This document shows, one piece after another, positions 21,261 through 32,908 of a DNA stretch of 64,000 bases. The number at the start of each line of letters is the position of its first letter. Within the stretch, counting starts at the first letter, position 1. This stretch comes from Athripsodes cinereus (Eukaryota > Arthropoda > Insecta > Trichoptera > Leptoceridae): contig OX388313.1 in the NCBI GenBank assembly GCA_947579605.1, positions 2,232,001 through 2,296,000 of the forward strand, read 5' to 3'. The notes under the pieces were generated by a model that saw only the letters and a list, made by a program, of their open reading frames with translations, did no database searches and was not told the DNA's origin. Both the position numbers and the translations under genes were made by a program.

Positions 21261-21895
21261 AAAATAAGGGTACGTACATGATGGGCGTGCTCATCGCTGA
21301 ATTGTAGATGATAATTGTTTTGTGAGGTTTTACGAATATCTGCTTTTTACAGAACACTCTAAGACAACACTAAAAGAGAGACATATTTTTGACATGAGAC
21401 ACAAGGTGATAAAAAGAGGTAAACTTTCGTATACTTTGGCTATAATTAAAGTCAAAGATTTAAATATAAAGTGCACTTCACTTTTTGGCTAAAATATGTG
21501 TTTTAATTATCATTATAAATATAAAAATTAAAGCAATAATATCCTTGGATTTTAATTATAGTAGAATAATATATAAATTAATAATATGTTTCACCAAATG
21601 AGACACCAACACTAGCTAGTCTTTGCTGACAAGGCGACGATACCGTCATTAATCAAAACAGAACAAATAATTAATCATTTGCCTCCTGAAAACCTTAATT
21701 AATACTAACAATAATAATAATAGTTTGAGTGATAAAAAAGTAACATTTTAATTAGGCAACTAGGCTAGTTCATGCCCGCAACTATTCGTTATTTAAAGAT
21801 AATATCTGGTTTTATTTATTAAATATCTTTATAATCAGGTATATTAGTTTTCACGTGGTCTTCATCCATAATCTTCTAAGATAGTATTTTAGAAT
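21261..21895. other. AT-rich DNA, possible distal SINE piece
   Basis: 21285-21370 (ATCGCTGAATT, TTTTTACAGAACACT) resembles the distal unit of the RTE-tailed SINE. The rest shows nothing. Confidence 0.3.
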
Positions 21896-21956
21896 CTATC
21901 TATCTATACCATCATGGAATACCCCACATCTGGGGTATAGTTAGTAGCACTGCATT
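21896..21956 (-). mobile_element. SINE fragment, RTE-tailed family
   Basis: TATACCATCATGGAATACCC, CACATCTGGGGTA and AGTAGCACTGCAT follow the order of the better copy at 17838. Short and diverged. Confidence 0.45.
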
Positions 21957-22106
21957 TATGTGGAAAATATCAAATCAATGTGCTCTTACGATAAACTGCG
22001 GTCTACATTTCAGTTGGCCAATTTACTGAGGATGCTTAGAATTTTAAAGGACTGAGATCCTGGTTCTCCAATAGAATTGACTGTTTAGTTTTGTTATCTG
22101 CCATGT

Positions 22107-22170
22107 TGTTTATTTATTTATCAATATATCCACAGTGTGAGCCTTTTACATATAATACATAACATAAAAA
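22107..22170 (-). mobile_element. LINE 3' end (family D) tail
   Basis: TTTATTTATTTATC.., then GTGTGAGCCTTTTACAT. The same arrangement occurs at 26370-26430 (TTTATTTATT.., GGCGCAAGCCTTTTACATG) and 52743-52810 (GGCGCCAGCCTTATACATG). It looks like minus-strand LINE 3' ends with an (AAATA)n-type tail. The identity of the LINE is unknown. Confidence 0.45.
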
Positions 22171-22544
22171 AAATCTAAGTTAAACACATCATGATAGTGG
22201 CCGAATATTCGATCCTCGAATCCGGGCAGACGGCTCTTTGTGTCATCTTTAACTAGAAAATCTTCACAGTACGTATGCAATGTATAATTGTTACTAGCTG
22301 ACATTTGACAAATAGTTATATAATGTTTATGGATTTATACCTAGCTTACAGAGGGTGGTCAAATTAATGTATTCATTCATAAAATCTAATTTTTATACTT
22401 ATATAAATTTTTCGTGCAGTAGTTTTGATATTTTTAGTAATATCAATCTGTTTCTTTCTGTAACTGATTACTGATTGTAACGTTTATATTTTTTACTTGT
22501 GGCAACTGCATAATTCGTACGTAGTAAAGTCTTATTATATGGAT
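22171..22544. other. AT-rich DNA, nothing recognised
   Basis: The stretch near 22200-22240 is GC-richer (CTCGAATCCGGGCAGACGG) and could be another degraded tRNA-like B box. Otherwise nothing. Confidence 0.3.
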
Positions 22545-22700
22545 AATAACAGGATGATATATATTAACAATATATGTAACACCCAGACCCAACAGAGTTT
22601 AAAAAAGATCATTCTTTTTATGCCCTCGCTGGGTATCGAAACTGGGTCCTCATAGCTCAAACGCATGAGCGATACCTTAACGCCACACCGGTTGTCAGAC
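22545..22700 (-). mobile_element. tRNA-derived SINE (family V)
   Basis: Minus strand has an A-box-like TGGCGTTAAGGTATCGC (22685-22669) and the B box GTTTCGATACC (22642-22632), then a short body ending GTCTGGGTGTTACAT and an AT-rich tail. The same end (CCTGGGTGTTACATTATTA) occurs at 24915-25001. The head has tRNA spacing, but the acceptor stem does not close, so it is a SINE rather than a tRNA gene. Confidence 0.65.
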
Positions 22701-22779
22701 ATCAAATTCACTTGTATTAAATCCTGATATAAATTTGACAAACTGATTTTTTTTTTTACTTAAAATCAATTTGGAAGAG

Positions 22780-22965
22780 GCAACTTTATTTTCTTCCAGA
22801 TACTCACTTTCGATGGCTGAAAAACCCCTGAAGGGCCTTTGCCTCCATAACAATAGATCTCCAAACCTTTCTATCTTGAGCAATGGATTGCCAGGCGTCT
22901 TAAGCATTTATTTTCTCTAGATCTCGGTTGACGTTATCTAACAATCTTTTCTTCCAGATAACCAG
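22780..22965 (-). mobile_element. LINE fragment, reverse transcriptase C-terminus (family C), second copy
   Basis: Minus frame reads LLDNVNRDLEKINA, a stop, then AQDRKVWRSIVMEAKALQG, FFSHRK and a stop. It corresponds residue for residue with the 3030-3245 copy, including the end of the protein. The internal stop and the loss of the GRPR block show decay. Confidence 0.6.
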
Positions 22966-24095
22966 GCATATAATGCGAGAAAAAAATATCACGATAACCT
23001 ACACAAGGGTAGATGAAGATTTTTATTTTACTTTCTAAACAATATTTTTGATGCCACCTTGATGTTAATATGAGAGTAAAAAATAAGCCTTAAGAAAGGA
23101 AAAAGACTGCGTTGCGAAGAATATTAGTAGGTAGATATTATTTTGTATTTGTATAGAAAATTGTAGGTGTGTGTTATATATAATAAATGATACACAAGAC
23201 TTTGGAAAGGTCTGCAAAAGAATGAATATGGAAAGACGTGAATGGACACAAAAGGAAATAGGCGGAGGAAAAAAAATGGGTCGGAAAGTCAGTGAGGCTA
23301 TGCTGCTCTTGTAATAGCTATACAAATCAGTGGCGTATCTCAGATTTTTTGTCACACAAAAATACATTTGTATATATTTGTATATTATATCCCCTGCAAG
23401 TTGTGGATTGTTGTTTGTCTATGGATTTTTTAAATATTTTTTTGATATTTGAATCCTAAAATATTTTTGATTTTCATTTAATTCATTGTTTTACCCTCGA
23501 AAATTGACTCCACATTGCTAATTCAATATTGCTACTTTTTTAAATTTCAACATATCGACCACTTTAAATTCTTTTAATCTCGTTAATATTAACTTTTTTA
23601 TGTAAATCAACATTTCTTAGTTTCACTACTGACATTGAACATTTTGAATTTTTTGACATCCATTTTCAAAAAAAACTTGTATTATCTGCCCCCCCCCATT
23701 ATTAGTCAGTAGAAATTAGAATTGGATGTATGAAAGTTTCCAGACTTCTATTTAGATCTGGGTGATAGGTGGGTTCTTCAATATACATTATATGAACAAA
23801 ATTGCTTTTTTCCTAAGTTTTTCAATTTGTTGTAACCTAGTCACAATTTTTTTATTCTATTTCACATATTGGGTATGATTCCCGATCCATAAATCTATCT
23901 TATCTTTTGTCTTAGCTTTCAGAAGAATTTAATAAATAAATAAATAATTATGATGAAAGCAATTCTTCCATTTTCTTACTTTACCTTGAAAAAAAAACGA
24001 TATAATATGTCCCTGCAAACTGGAGTGGCAAGGTCCGAAGCCCGGCCCCGAAAAGTAAATAGTAGGACACTATCTTCTATATTAATATAAATACC
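22966..24095. other. AT-rich DNA, nothing recognised
   Basis: A C8-9 run lies near 23689. An ERREWTQKEIGGGKK-like plus frame at about 23220-23290 lacks support as a gene. Confidence 0.35.
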
Positions 24096-24165
24096 TAAGC
24101 TGTTTTCTAACTCTTAGGACTAGGAGAGCCGACCCCAAATAAATGGGATAAAGGCGAGAGCGAAA
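24096..24165 (+). mobile_element. Possible LINE 3'-UTR remnant
   Basis: GGAGAGCCGACCCCAAATAA followed by ATGGGATAAAGGCGAGA resembles the 3' end of RTE-type LINEs, where a GACCCC..TGGGATAAAGG block precedes a short tandem tail. No coding part is present. Assigned from memory of such tails, so tentative. Confidence 0.3.
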
Positions 24166-24914
24166 AAGAAACAATGCTCTAATTCTTTGTTTTGTGCAGA
24201 AAGAAGATGTTTTTCAAAACAAATATGTGAATCGATCATGAAATTGTGCGACATGCAATAAATTAATCACATCATTTAAATTAACACGTTTACAAACTAT
24301 GACCATACAACCATTACCAAAACCATAATATTATGAAATACCTTAAAGCTCACAAACTTTCAGTTTTCATATAAATAACGACACTGATTTTCATAGATAT
24401 AATATCAGCTATATTATAGCCTTCTATTCTATGTATATTATTAATACTTGCTGTTCTACTTACACAGTGAGAGAGGGATGAGAATGTGGGGGGTGGAACA
24501 TTATTATAAAATAGGGGATGAACGCCAAGGTGGTGCGTGCTACTACATACCTACATACATAATATTATTGTTGTTATATATTGTCTTTATACACAGTAAC
24601 ATTGTAGGATAATACGTAAACATTAAATATTAGATCTTTAAAAAAGTATAATTGAAAAAATAAAGAAGATGAGAGAAAAAAAAAACTTTTTTCTCGCCTT
24701 CTTATTCTTATTATTTTGTATTTTTATTTTTGTATTGCATAGTTAAGCACTAGAATATTTCGCTCGGTACTTTCTGGCTATTAAAACACTGTGATTTAAA
24801 TTTAACTTTTCAAATGACTTACTTACTACTTGTGATGCGTACATTCTATGAATGAGTTATCTATTTGTAAATCTAACTTGCATATTTTATCATAGAAAAA
24901 TGACAGTTTTTCTT
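24166..24914. other. AT-rich DNA, nothing recognised
   Basis: No convincing feature. Confidence 0.4.
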
Positions 24915-25001
24915 AGAAATTTGAGAGTCCTGAGCTTGATCTCCGGCCAGGGTTGAATATAAAATTATATTTTTCAAATTGTTCCGAGCCTGGGTGTTAC
25001 A
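24915..25001 (+). mobile_element. SINE (family V) 3' fragment
   Basis: A degraded B box (GCTTGATCTCC) near 24935 is followed by GTTCCGAGCCTGGGTGTTAC, which matches the end of the SINE at 22545-22700. Confidence 0.45.
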
Positions 25002-25263
25002 TTATTATAATTATTATTTGTATGATTTGTAAAGCGCCGTTTTGTGAAAAAAAATCCACCTCAAGGGCGCTCTTTGCTAACTAAGGTTGTGTCTGGATTA
25101 TTCCGTGAGATTTCTTGAATAGATAAGTCTTCAGTTGGTTCTTGAAACGAGATATGTCCTTAGTTTCTCTGATCATTTGTGGAAGCCTGTTCCAGACTAC
25201 AGGTGCAGATATTGCAAAAGCATGCTCCACGTACACTGGTTTCGATACAGTACATGTATGCAT
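25002..25263 (-). mobile_element. CR1/L2-like LINE, C-terminus and 3' UTR (GCGCC-hairpin family)
   Basis: Minus frame reads VEHAFAISAPVVWNRLPQMI, then SRFKNQLKTYLFKK. F-x-x-x-A-P-x-x-W-N-x-L-P and F-K-x-x-L-K-T-x-L-F are the classic last motifs of CR1/L2-type LINE polyproteins. The 3' UTR carries GGGCGC-CTTG..CACAAAACGGCGC and ends in an ATT/AAT tail at 25002-25018. The 5' truncation lies near 25265. The same family is seen at 41800-42209 and 1615-1760. Confidence 0.75.
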
Positions 25264-25283
25264 ATTTAGTGCATTGTATATTT

Positions 25284-25352
25284 ATAATATGTGTATCGTC
25301 GCGTTAGTACTCATAATACAAGTATCATATTTTAGTTTGTGTGATCTAATAT
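25284..25352 (+). mobile_element. LINE 3'-UTR-like motif (CGCGTTAGTAC family)
   Basis: GTATCGTCGCGTTAGTACTC, ATAATACAAG and TTTAGTTTGTGTGATC recur at 30044-30125. I recall this motif as a widespread lepidopteran LINE 3' UTR, but no coding part is attached here. Confidence 0.4.
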
Positions 25353-26369
25353 AGTAATATTTATCTATTATAAATATAACAACTGGTTGGAATTTTCTTT
25401 ATATTTACACGACATCTCCTTTAAATGAGAAAACTATCGAATAAAAAAAAACATTTTAGATATCATATTCCATCGCAGAATCGAATATTTTAAATATATT
25501 TTTAGGAATACCTGATATCTATCGGTCACTCAATGCCTTTTTACAAAAGCTCTGAAGAACTTTTCTTTTTGGGAATCCATGCTCAAGCGTAACTTTGTTT
25601 GGTAAAAATATATTTTTTCTTAGTACGAACACACGCACAAATGTTCAGAATAAAATAACAATGAAGTGTAAGTAAAATTTTTCTGAGTTGTTGTTTAATA
25701 TTATTTTTCATGGCGAATCTTAAGAAGAAATTTTCGTGCAGGGGAATGTTGTACATAGTAAAGCAGCAACGAGCATAATGCTTGGAAAAGTGTTTAATAC
25801 AAACGAGCGGTTTATTTTTCAAGCGAGCTTGTTATTTGAACTTGCAACATAAGAAAAAGAATAACATCCAGAGTTGAAACTTATCTTTTCTTATATTTTT
25901 TTGTTACTAATAATAATTATTTAGCGAGGGTAGATTATAAATATACGCTACAACTAAGTATAAGGTTTAATTTTAAGCATCATCTAAGAACTTAGTCTTA
26001 ATATGTACTAAAGAGTCAATTTTGTAATAATTTTAAATCTACGATATTGTTTTATAACGAACTTTTATTGAGTTAAAAAAAAATCGACATGTAAGCATGA
26101 GGAATTGTTTGAATGTTATTGAAGCAAAAGATATTGAGAAGGGCATGTCTTATAAAAATATGTTAAAATTATCTTATAAAGACATTTTTGAAGAACAGAG
26201 TCAAGTTAAAGGATAACTTTTTCGCTACCAACTAAAAACAGGTTTCTTCAAAACTCTTCCATGATTTTGGAGTTATACGAACTCACTTTTATCACAAAAT
26301 CTGGGCTGTCTTCAGTCCATTCACCTATCTAATGTTTCCTTATGCCCAAAGTATTGGAACGACCAAGGA
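25353..26369. other. AT-rich DNA, nothing recognised
   Basis: No convincing feature. Confidence 0.4.
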
Positions 26370-26432
26370 TTTTATTTATTTATTTATTTATTCATTCACA
26401 TACGGCGCAAGCCTTTTACATGTTCAAATACA
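26370..26432 (-). mobile_element. LINE 3' end (family D) tail
   Basis: (TTTA)n run, then CATACGGCGCAAGCCTTTTA. Parallels 22107-22170 and 52743-52810. Confidence 0.45.
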
Positions 26433-27675
26433 AGACAGACTACAAAAAAGAAAAATATACACAATACAAGTTCACACATATACACGTCATTGAGATTAGA
26501 AATATAAAAAGAGTCAAGAATTATCAAATAGAGTCAATAAATTAATACACAATTGTAGATTTTGAACCATTTAACACTTAGTCGAAAGACGTTTCTCTTG
26601 AATCGTTTAATCTATAGAAGAACAAAACGCTTGTTACAATTTATCCAATTATGGAATTCTACAAATTGTGTACTAATAGATAGGTACTATTTAAAAAATC
26701 TTATAGCTTTTTTGCCTTTGATTCAATTTTAAGTTATATATTATTTAGTCCAAACAACCTTAAGAGTATTATTTAGACTGTTACTAGATACATGGAATTA
26801 TAATTATTATATGAAATACATATCCATGAGTAAATGAGCGAAAGAGATTTGGTTATGTTGGATCTCTCTATAGAATTTTGTATTTTGTTATATTATTACG
26901 GTCTAGTGTTATTATTATAAATGAAAACAACCAAAGGGTTAATCCGAACACAGAATAAAACGAACTTGATATTTTATTATATGATACTGTGATATACATG
27001 TGTGTTTGTTTATACCTTTAAATATATATTGTGTTACTTTTTACTTTACTTGCTTAAATTATGTAGAATTTCACTTACTTAACTAATGTATCAGTTGTTA
27101 ATGTTTAAATTAATGATGTATATTCAAATAGAGCTTTTTGATATTATTTCGTTTTTTTTAATCTTGGCTTCACTCAGAAAAAAATGATCATCACAATATA
27201 TTTTTTTTATCCACGCTTTTATTTCAGTAAGCTCAATTACAGAAAGCTGTACGTACGATCATGATCATCTTGGGGCGCTGATCCTTTCAGGTAGAGGTTT
27301 TATCTTTGGATAGACAGTAAAATACCTCACATTATGTAATGAACCTGAACATTTAATTGTAATAGTTTCAAGTAGTATTGGTACGTAGTACTACGTAACT
27401 GAAGTAAGAATGTATTGTTTTAGTTTTCAAGAAATGTTGTAAAACCTTTTGGGACATTGAAAGTTGTACATAATTAACTATGGGGAGATTATGTCGGGCT
27501 GAGCCCTTCAAGCGATCTCTGAGGACTCTCAAAAAAATAAAAGATTTTGTACGATGAGTGTTGGTGACATAGGAATAAGCATTCCAGAAACATCCACGTG
27601 TAAGGTGGGGTACAACCCTTGATGTACAATATTATGATTCTCACATATTATGAAAAAGCTAATGATCAACGATGT
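26433..27675. other. AT-rich DNA, nothing recognised
   Basis: The GC-richer patch at 27490-27530 has no recognised identity. Confidence 0.4.
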
Positions 27676-27940
27676 ATATCGTCGTTGCATATTCAAAAAG
27701 GGACATGTGAATTCATTAATGTTTTAATATTTCTAGAATAAACTGCTCATAATGACATCATAACCATTTTATAATGTGATTCTTAGTATCAAATATTAAA
27801 ATTCAATACTTAAAGAATAATATCACATGCCAATAAAAAGTCCAAACTACAATTTTAATGCCTTAATGAACAGTTCGAAAAGAGTATACCCAAATAAAAA
27901 TGTGTGCACATGTCTCTTTTTGAATATGCAACGACGATAT
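27676..27940. mobile_element. 257-bp MITE, copy 2 (inverted relative to copy 1)
   Basis: The element spans 27680-27936 and is flanked by ATAT on both sides (27676-27679, 27937-27940). Termini CGTCGTTGCATATTCAAAAA match copy 1 at 5833-6089. The inner sequence aligns in reverse complement over the full length with scattered substitutions and no net length change. Confidence 0.85.
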
Positions 27941-28527
27941 AATGTATAAACAGTTCGTCTTCAGCATTCTTATCAGAAATAAGATAATATTACATAACCC
28001 GAAAAAAAATTGCATCTGAATGTCTATGTACATTCGTAGCTGTATGTGTGTATTTTATTTTGCAGAAAACAACGAGCAACAAGAAGAGGCGCCTTAATCC
28101 TCAGATTACGAAGTATTATTATTGTGTAGGTACGTACTTACATATTACATACAGTTCTTGTACAGAATGTGTATTGCGGGTATCTTTATCCTTATCCTAG
28201 TATCTGTATCAAGTATCTGCTTATCTTATAGCAATAATATATACGAGGACCACTATATAAATTTCGGGAATCGAAAATATCATTTTCATTCGAGTGATTT
28301 GGTATTGAAACCTGTTTAACAAAAAAATAATATTTGTTATTTTATAATAAGTTTTCAAATATATTCTCTGTTTTGAAATATGTTGAAAAGTGTTGTCCTA
28401 AACAGCTGATATCTCTCAATTTTATGACAAAACTAGTTGAAAAATCAACGTTTGTAAATTGAATTAGTCTTTTAATTTTACTTCGGATATTTAAAATATA
28501 TTCTTTTTTACTGTGGACACAACGCGT
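27941..28527. other. AT-rich DNA, nothing recognised
   Basis: No convincing feature. Confidence 0.4.
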
Positions 28528-28775
28528 GGAAGACAAAACTAATCAGTCAACTCGATTGGAGAACTTTGCTTATACACAATGTACCATTTGCAAAATTTAA
28601 TCGGAAGACGTGAGAAAGGCATCCCAATGCTTACGTGTTGGCTCTAGACTGGCTTGAAAACTTTCAGTATCATGCTTTGCACGAAATGTTGATGCACCTC
28701 ATATCTTGATATTGAAAATTGTGGAATCGGTGAACGTTATCCATAAACACCATTCCGTCAACATCGCAACTCATT
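28528..28775 (+). repeat. Unclassified interspersed repeat (family U), copy 1
   Basis: CTCGATTGGAGAAC, TCGGAAGA.GTGAGAAAGG, CCCAA.G and TTGGCTCTAG occur in this order here on the plus strand and at 53190-53015 on the minus strand. A second block (GGAAT.GGTGAACGTT.TCC..AACACC) is inverted relative to the first between the two loci, so this copy is rearranged. Diverged frames with stops suggest an old retroelement end. Confidence 0.5.
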
Positions 28776-30035
28776 CACATTCATCTTTGTTACTACACCA
28801 ACTTCCATTCCACATTACTAAATATCTATGTTTTATAAAAAATAATCGTTAGGTACCTAATGTTTTCCTCGTGAAAATATCACGTGAACGCAAATGACAA
28901 TGATCTCATTTTCCCTAAACATTTATAGAAGCTTTCGTTTCTACCTAAAATGTATAATATATTTCCATATATGATGGCTCTATTACGCAGTGTATTAGTA
29001 CATATTGTATATATATTTATTTACTGTATTCCAGATTCATATTATGTATGTTGCCTTATTTGGTAGATACTAACGCAACAGCAGTTAATCTTCTTGTAAA
29101 TCCTTCTACAAGAGACAGTAGTGAGCAGAAAAGGGATAGGACATTAAGATGAGCATTGTTCAGCAAGAACAACTGAATGCTGAATTCATCCACCCAAAAA
29201 AAAACAAGGTTGAGATTTTTTTCACTGTTCTTTCATGGAAGCGTCAAATTTGAATTTATTCCTTTTTCAAATAGTTTTGGTGACGAACCAGTAATTAAAG
29301 TACATAAGTCCAAAGTTTTTTTTAATGTAAAGAAACACAAATGGTTAAGTGCTACTTTTTTAAATAATATTACAGCTGGTAAGTAATTGTCAATCTCTAG
29401 TTTTATGTAAAAATTTAAACCATTTGTTTCTTTTTTATATAAATTAATATGGATTTTACAAAATAAGCTTCAACTCAATCAACAGAGTAAACGTTGTTTA
29501 AGATGGTTATTTAATTATTGAAGGTATTGTAAGCTGCGTGAAAAAACAATAAAACCGCGTTCATTAAAGAACAGATAAAACGTTTTATTGGATAACAGTG
29601 ATTTTTATTTTGATACATTGCTGAATAATTCAGACCATTTCTTCATCCGTTGAGAACTTTCAACTTAAAAGAGGTTTGCTACGGCTCTGCGTGTGTACCT
29701 AAGCTCTGAACCGCATATGGATTAAAAACCACAAGAGGTCCATGGGAAAGTTTTCAAGTACCAACAACTATTATACCAGTACTACAAAGGTACTACTACT
29801 ACTACTATACTATATCATGTCAAATTTATAAGACCTTTAATCCTTATACCATTTACATTAGGAATTGTAATTATTACAAAAGATGTAATGCATATTCGGT
29901 GAGGTTTTAAAACAAGATCTCTAGTGTCTGAATAGTCAGTCGTTTTTATTACTTGTGTTAAGCTCAGTAAATTAAAATGATTTGTCTAGCGAGCGATTCT
30001 CGATAAATTCAGAGAACTTGTGTGTTTGTGATTAG
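28776..30035. other. AT-rich DNA with a short SINE-tail-like (TAC)n
   Basis: TACTACTACTACTATACTAT at about 29790-29810 resembles the tail of the RTE-tailed SINE but nothing else of it remains. No gene seen. Confidence 0.35.
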
Positions 30036-30126
30036 ATAACAAAGTGTGTATCGTCGCGTTAGTACCCATAATACAAGATTCATCTTAGTTTGGGACTAGC
30101 TCGATCTGTGTGAATTGTCTAAGTAT
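30036..30126 (+). mobile_element. LINE 3'-UTR-like motif (CGCGTTAGTAC family), longer copy
   Basis: GTATCGTCGCGTTAGTACCC, ATAATACAAGATTC, TTTGGGACTAGCTCGATCTG and TGTGAATTGTC. Shared with 25284-25352. Coding sequence is absent. Confidence 0.45.
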
Positions 30127-30341
30127 GTTATGTAATAATTCTAACAAAAAATTTTCAGGATATTTTAATCTTAAAATATTTGTATGTAATTTGTCTTGAT
30201 CTCTCTCATAAATTTTCTATCGGTAGACTGGAAGCATTGCTTAAAGAATAAGTTTTCCGTTTTTTTAACTTAACTCTCATTTTCATTTCATTTACTAAAT
30301 ACAAATTTAAATTTATTACTAGTAATGTTTACTTTATAAAT

Positions 30342-32908
30342 TGCTACGCATTAAATAATCGCTGCGGAAAAGTTCATACTGGCTAATGTTCCTACAGTCA
30401 TTTGTTGTCTGTGAGTCTTCCGTAATAATAATAATAATTGTACGTTACAAGGAACACGTGACTGGCTGATGCTTCGATCTGCACACGGCACCACATCGTA
30501 TGATTCTCATTCCCTTGAAGAATAACCGTTAAACGTGCCTGTTCCTCCTCGCGTCGCTTGCAAGCAAATTCAGTTACCCGCAAACCATGGCATAGGTTGG
30601 ACGAAAGAAGGGTTTGTCCCTTCCCGCCTTAGTCGCGAATAGCGATGTGCGTAACTCCGACACAATAATAATACTAACAATAATTATGTAATAGTACTTA
30701 ACTTCGTAATGTGATAAACAAGTGTGTTGCCCTCTATTGTATGTAAAACTATTCTTATTGTGTGTCGTTAATAATGTACTTTACAAGTCTGTGTTAGTTT
30801 TACGTGCGCGACCAATCTTACCGCCAATATCAAGGAACAATAGTAGCGATTAATAATTAATAGTAATTAATAAATTGAATAATGTTATGGACAAGCTTAT
30901 ATTCTCTTTGAGTTATATATACATGGCGATTCTTGTGGTGATAATGATAATAATTGGAAGTTTTGAGTATAATAACAATATATGTTGGTTTTGGGCGTGG
31001 TTTTTGCTGTTGCCGCCATTATTCATAACCGTGTGAAATTGGATAATCCATAGTTTCTGAACAAATATTCTATGTTAGGAATCATGAACAATCACATAAA
31101 CTGTTCTTTCTACTTTCTCAGTATTGTGAATTTGATTGAAATTGGGAATGTGTTCCTAAATCTTCAGCGTGTACAGCTTCACCTCGGATAGTCAGTATAT
31201 CGCGTAGCGGTGATTTACCGATATAACTCGCATGACAATGTGAACTGTGTAATACTCTAGTAACTTCTCCGGTCCATACCCTTGTCAAAAGAGTGATTAA
31301 AAGACTAGCTGAGTATATCTGAAAGGAATATTGAAATAGTGACGCCTTCTTCCTTTGACACTGAGAATAGTGTTGTAACGTATAATATTGCTCTTATCAC
31401 TTGAGAAGTAGTGATCTCTTCGTCCTGAGGACAGGATCTATCTGATTCTGACACCACCACACCCCTGTACGTCTTTGAGTATAACCAGCGACCGCCATAG
31501 TAGCATTAGGGTATGTTTCTTTCACGATCCTGCCATCTTCCGTCTATGAGTGCAAAATACGTTAACAATAACATACTTGTCTTTGTGTTATTCTTATCCT
31601 GCTCGCCAGTCTAACTGTAAGTGACTATATTACTACTGTATATGATGTATATATATTGATAATTTTTTCATAACTGAGTTCATATTATCATTGAACTATC
31701 TATATATTAATTTTCCGTTGTGTAATAATTTAAGATTTTGAGTTTGAATGAAGAATGAATGATTCCAATTAAATATTTATAAATCACTTGATAAACCAGG
31801 TATTGATTTATATTGTAATACCAAGGATGGTGTATTTGATAATTGCCCTTGTTTGTTTTATTGTCTCAGTCCGAATATGGTATAACTTTCATAACTTTGT
31901 ATATTGAACGGAATGTTATTCCCTACAGATTTACTTTGAAAATAACTGTCTTGTTATGTAATGTATATGTTTACACAATAAATGTAAATCACTTACCATC
32001 CGATATCTTTCTGTTGAGATCCATTTTATATATACCCGCCAGTAGATTCAATACTCTTAATAATACTAAAGTACATCTCTCCGCCTCCTTGTATATAGTC
32101 TTCCAATAACCTAGTTATACTTGGAGTAGTTATGTCACAAAGGTTCAATTCCTTGATCAACCAATGGATGAAAGACCCTATTATTTTACTATGAAAGCAA
32201 CAAAGAGTTAAAGGAATGGCTCCACTGATGGAAATAATATATCCACTTTCTTGGAAAGGTCTGATGTACTTATGATAATCTTTGTTCCAATTGATATAAT
32301 TTTTGATGGTTTACTTGGAGATATTTATCTATAATTTTACTCAAGAAAAGATATAAGTAGAATCTTTGCAATATAAAGTATACTAACAGAAGAAACATTA
32401 TTGCTGAAATTACCTATGTATTCTATAATGATATGATGACCATAAGAAAATGATGAAACCGAAGGATAAAGAATTCTCTGAACTTTACGTAAGTATAATA
32501 TGTATAATTGAAGTATGTAACTGACACCCACACACAATGCATTCCTCTTGCACAGACTAAGTAGAATCATCCCTAGACATGAACTTGAGCCAATATATTA
32601 ATCTGTTTTACTTGCAAATATAATTGTAACTTTCTTTATAAACTTTCTCTATATAATATAATTAATTTTCTATGTGTTTCGCTTATGTACATTGCAAAAT
32701 GTATGTAGCGAAGCTGGGGGTTACGAGCCAATTTATATACTTTTCTTATGTACAATTCATGTAAATGTATTTCTTATATAATATTTGATAATTTCTCTTG
32801 TGATAATTCTGTAAAATGATATGATGCGATCGTCCTAGTGGGACGATATCGTATCAATTTGTGTGCTCGTCCGTGGATGTAGCAATGTGGGCGGACGTGT
32901 ACGTGACA
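30342..32908 (+). repeat. 5' LTR of the long-LTR element
   Basis: 2,567 bp, offset 5,920 bp from the 3' copy. A hairpin-capable GATCGTCC..GGACGAT pair lies near its 3' end (32827-32848). Short ORFs inside it occur in both copies and look fortuitous. Confidence 0.93.

Noticed and set aside
23220..23300. Exon-like basic frame ERREWTQKEIGGGKK
   Set aside because: No splice signals of quality, no family recognised, and surrounding stops.
30398..30583. 61-codon minus ORF present twice (also 36318-36503)
   Set aside because: The two copies are the two LTRs of one element; an identical ORF in both is expected and no domain is seen.
31843..32109. 88-codon ORF repeated at 37763-38029
   Set aside because: Same reason: LTR duplication, AT-driven hydrophobic translation.
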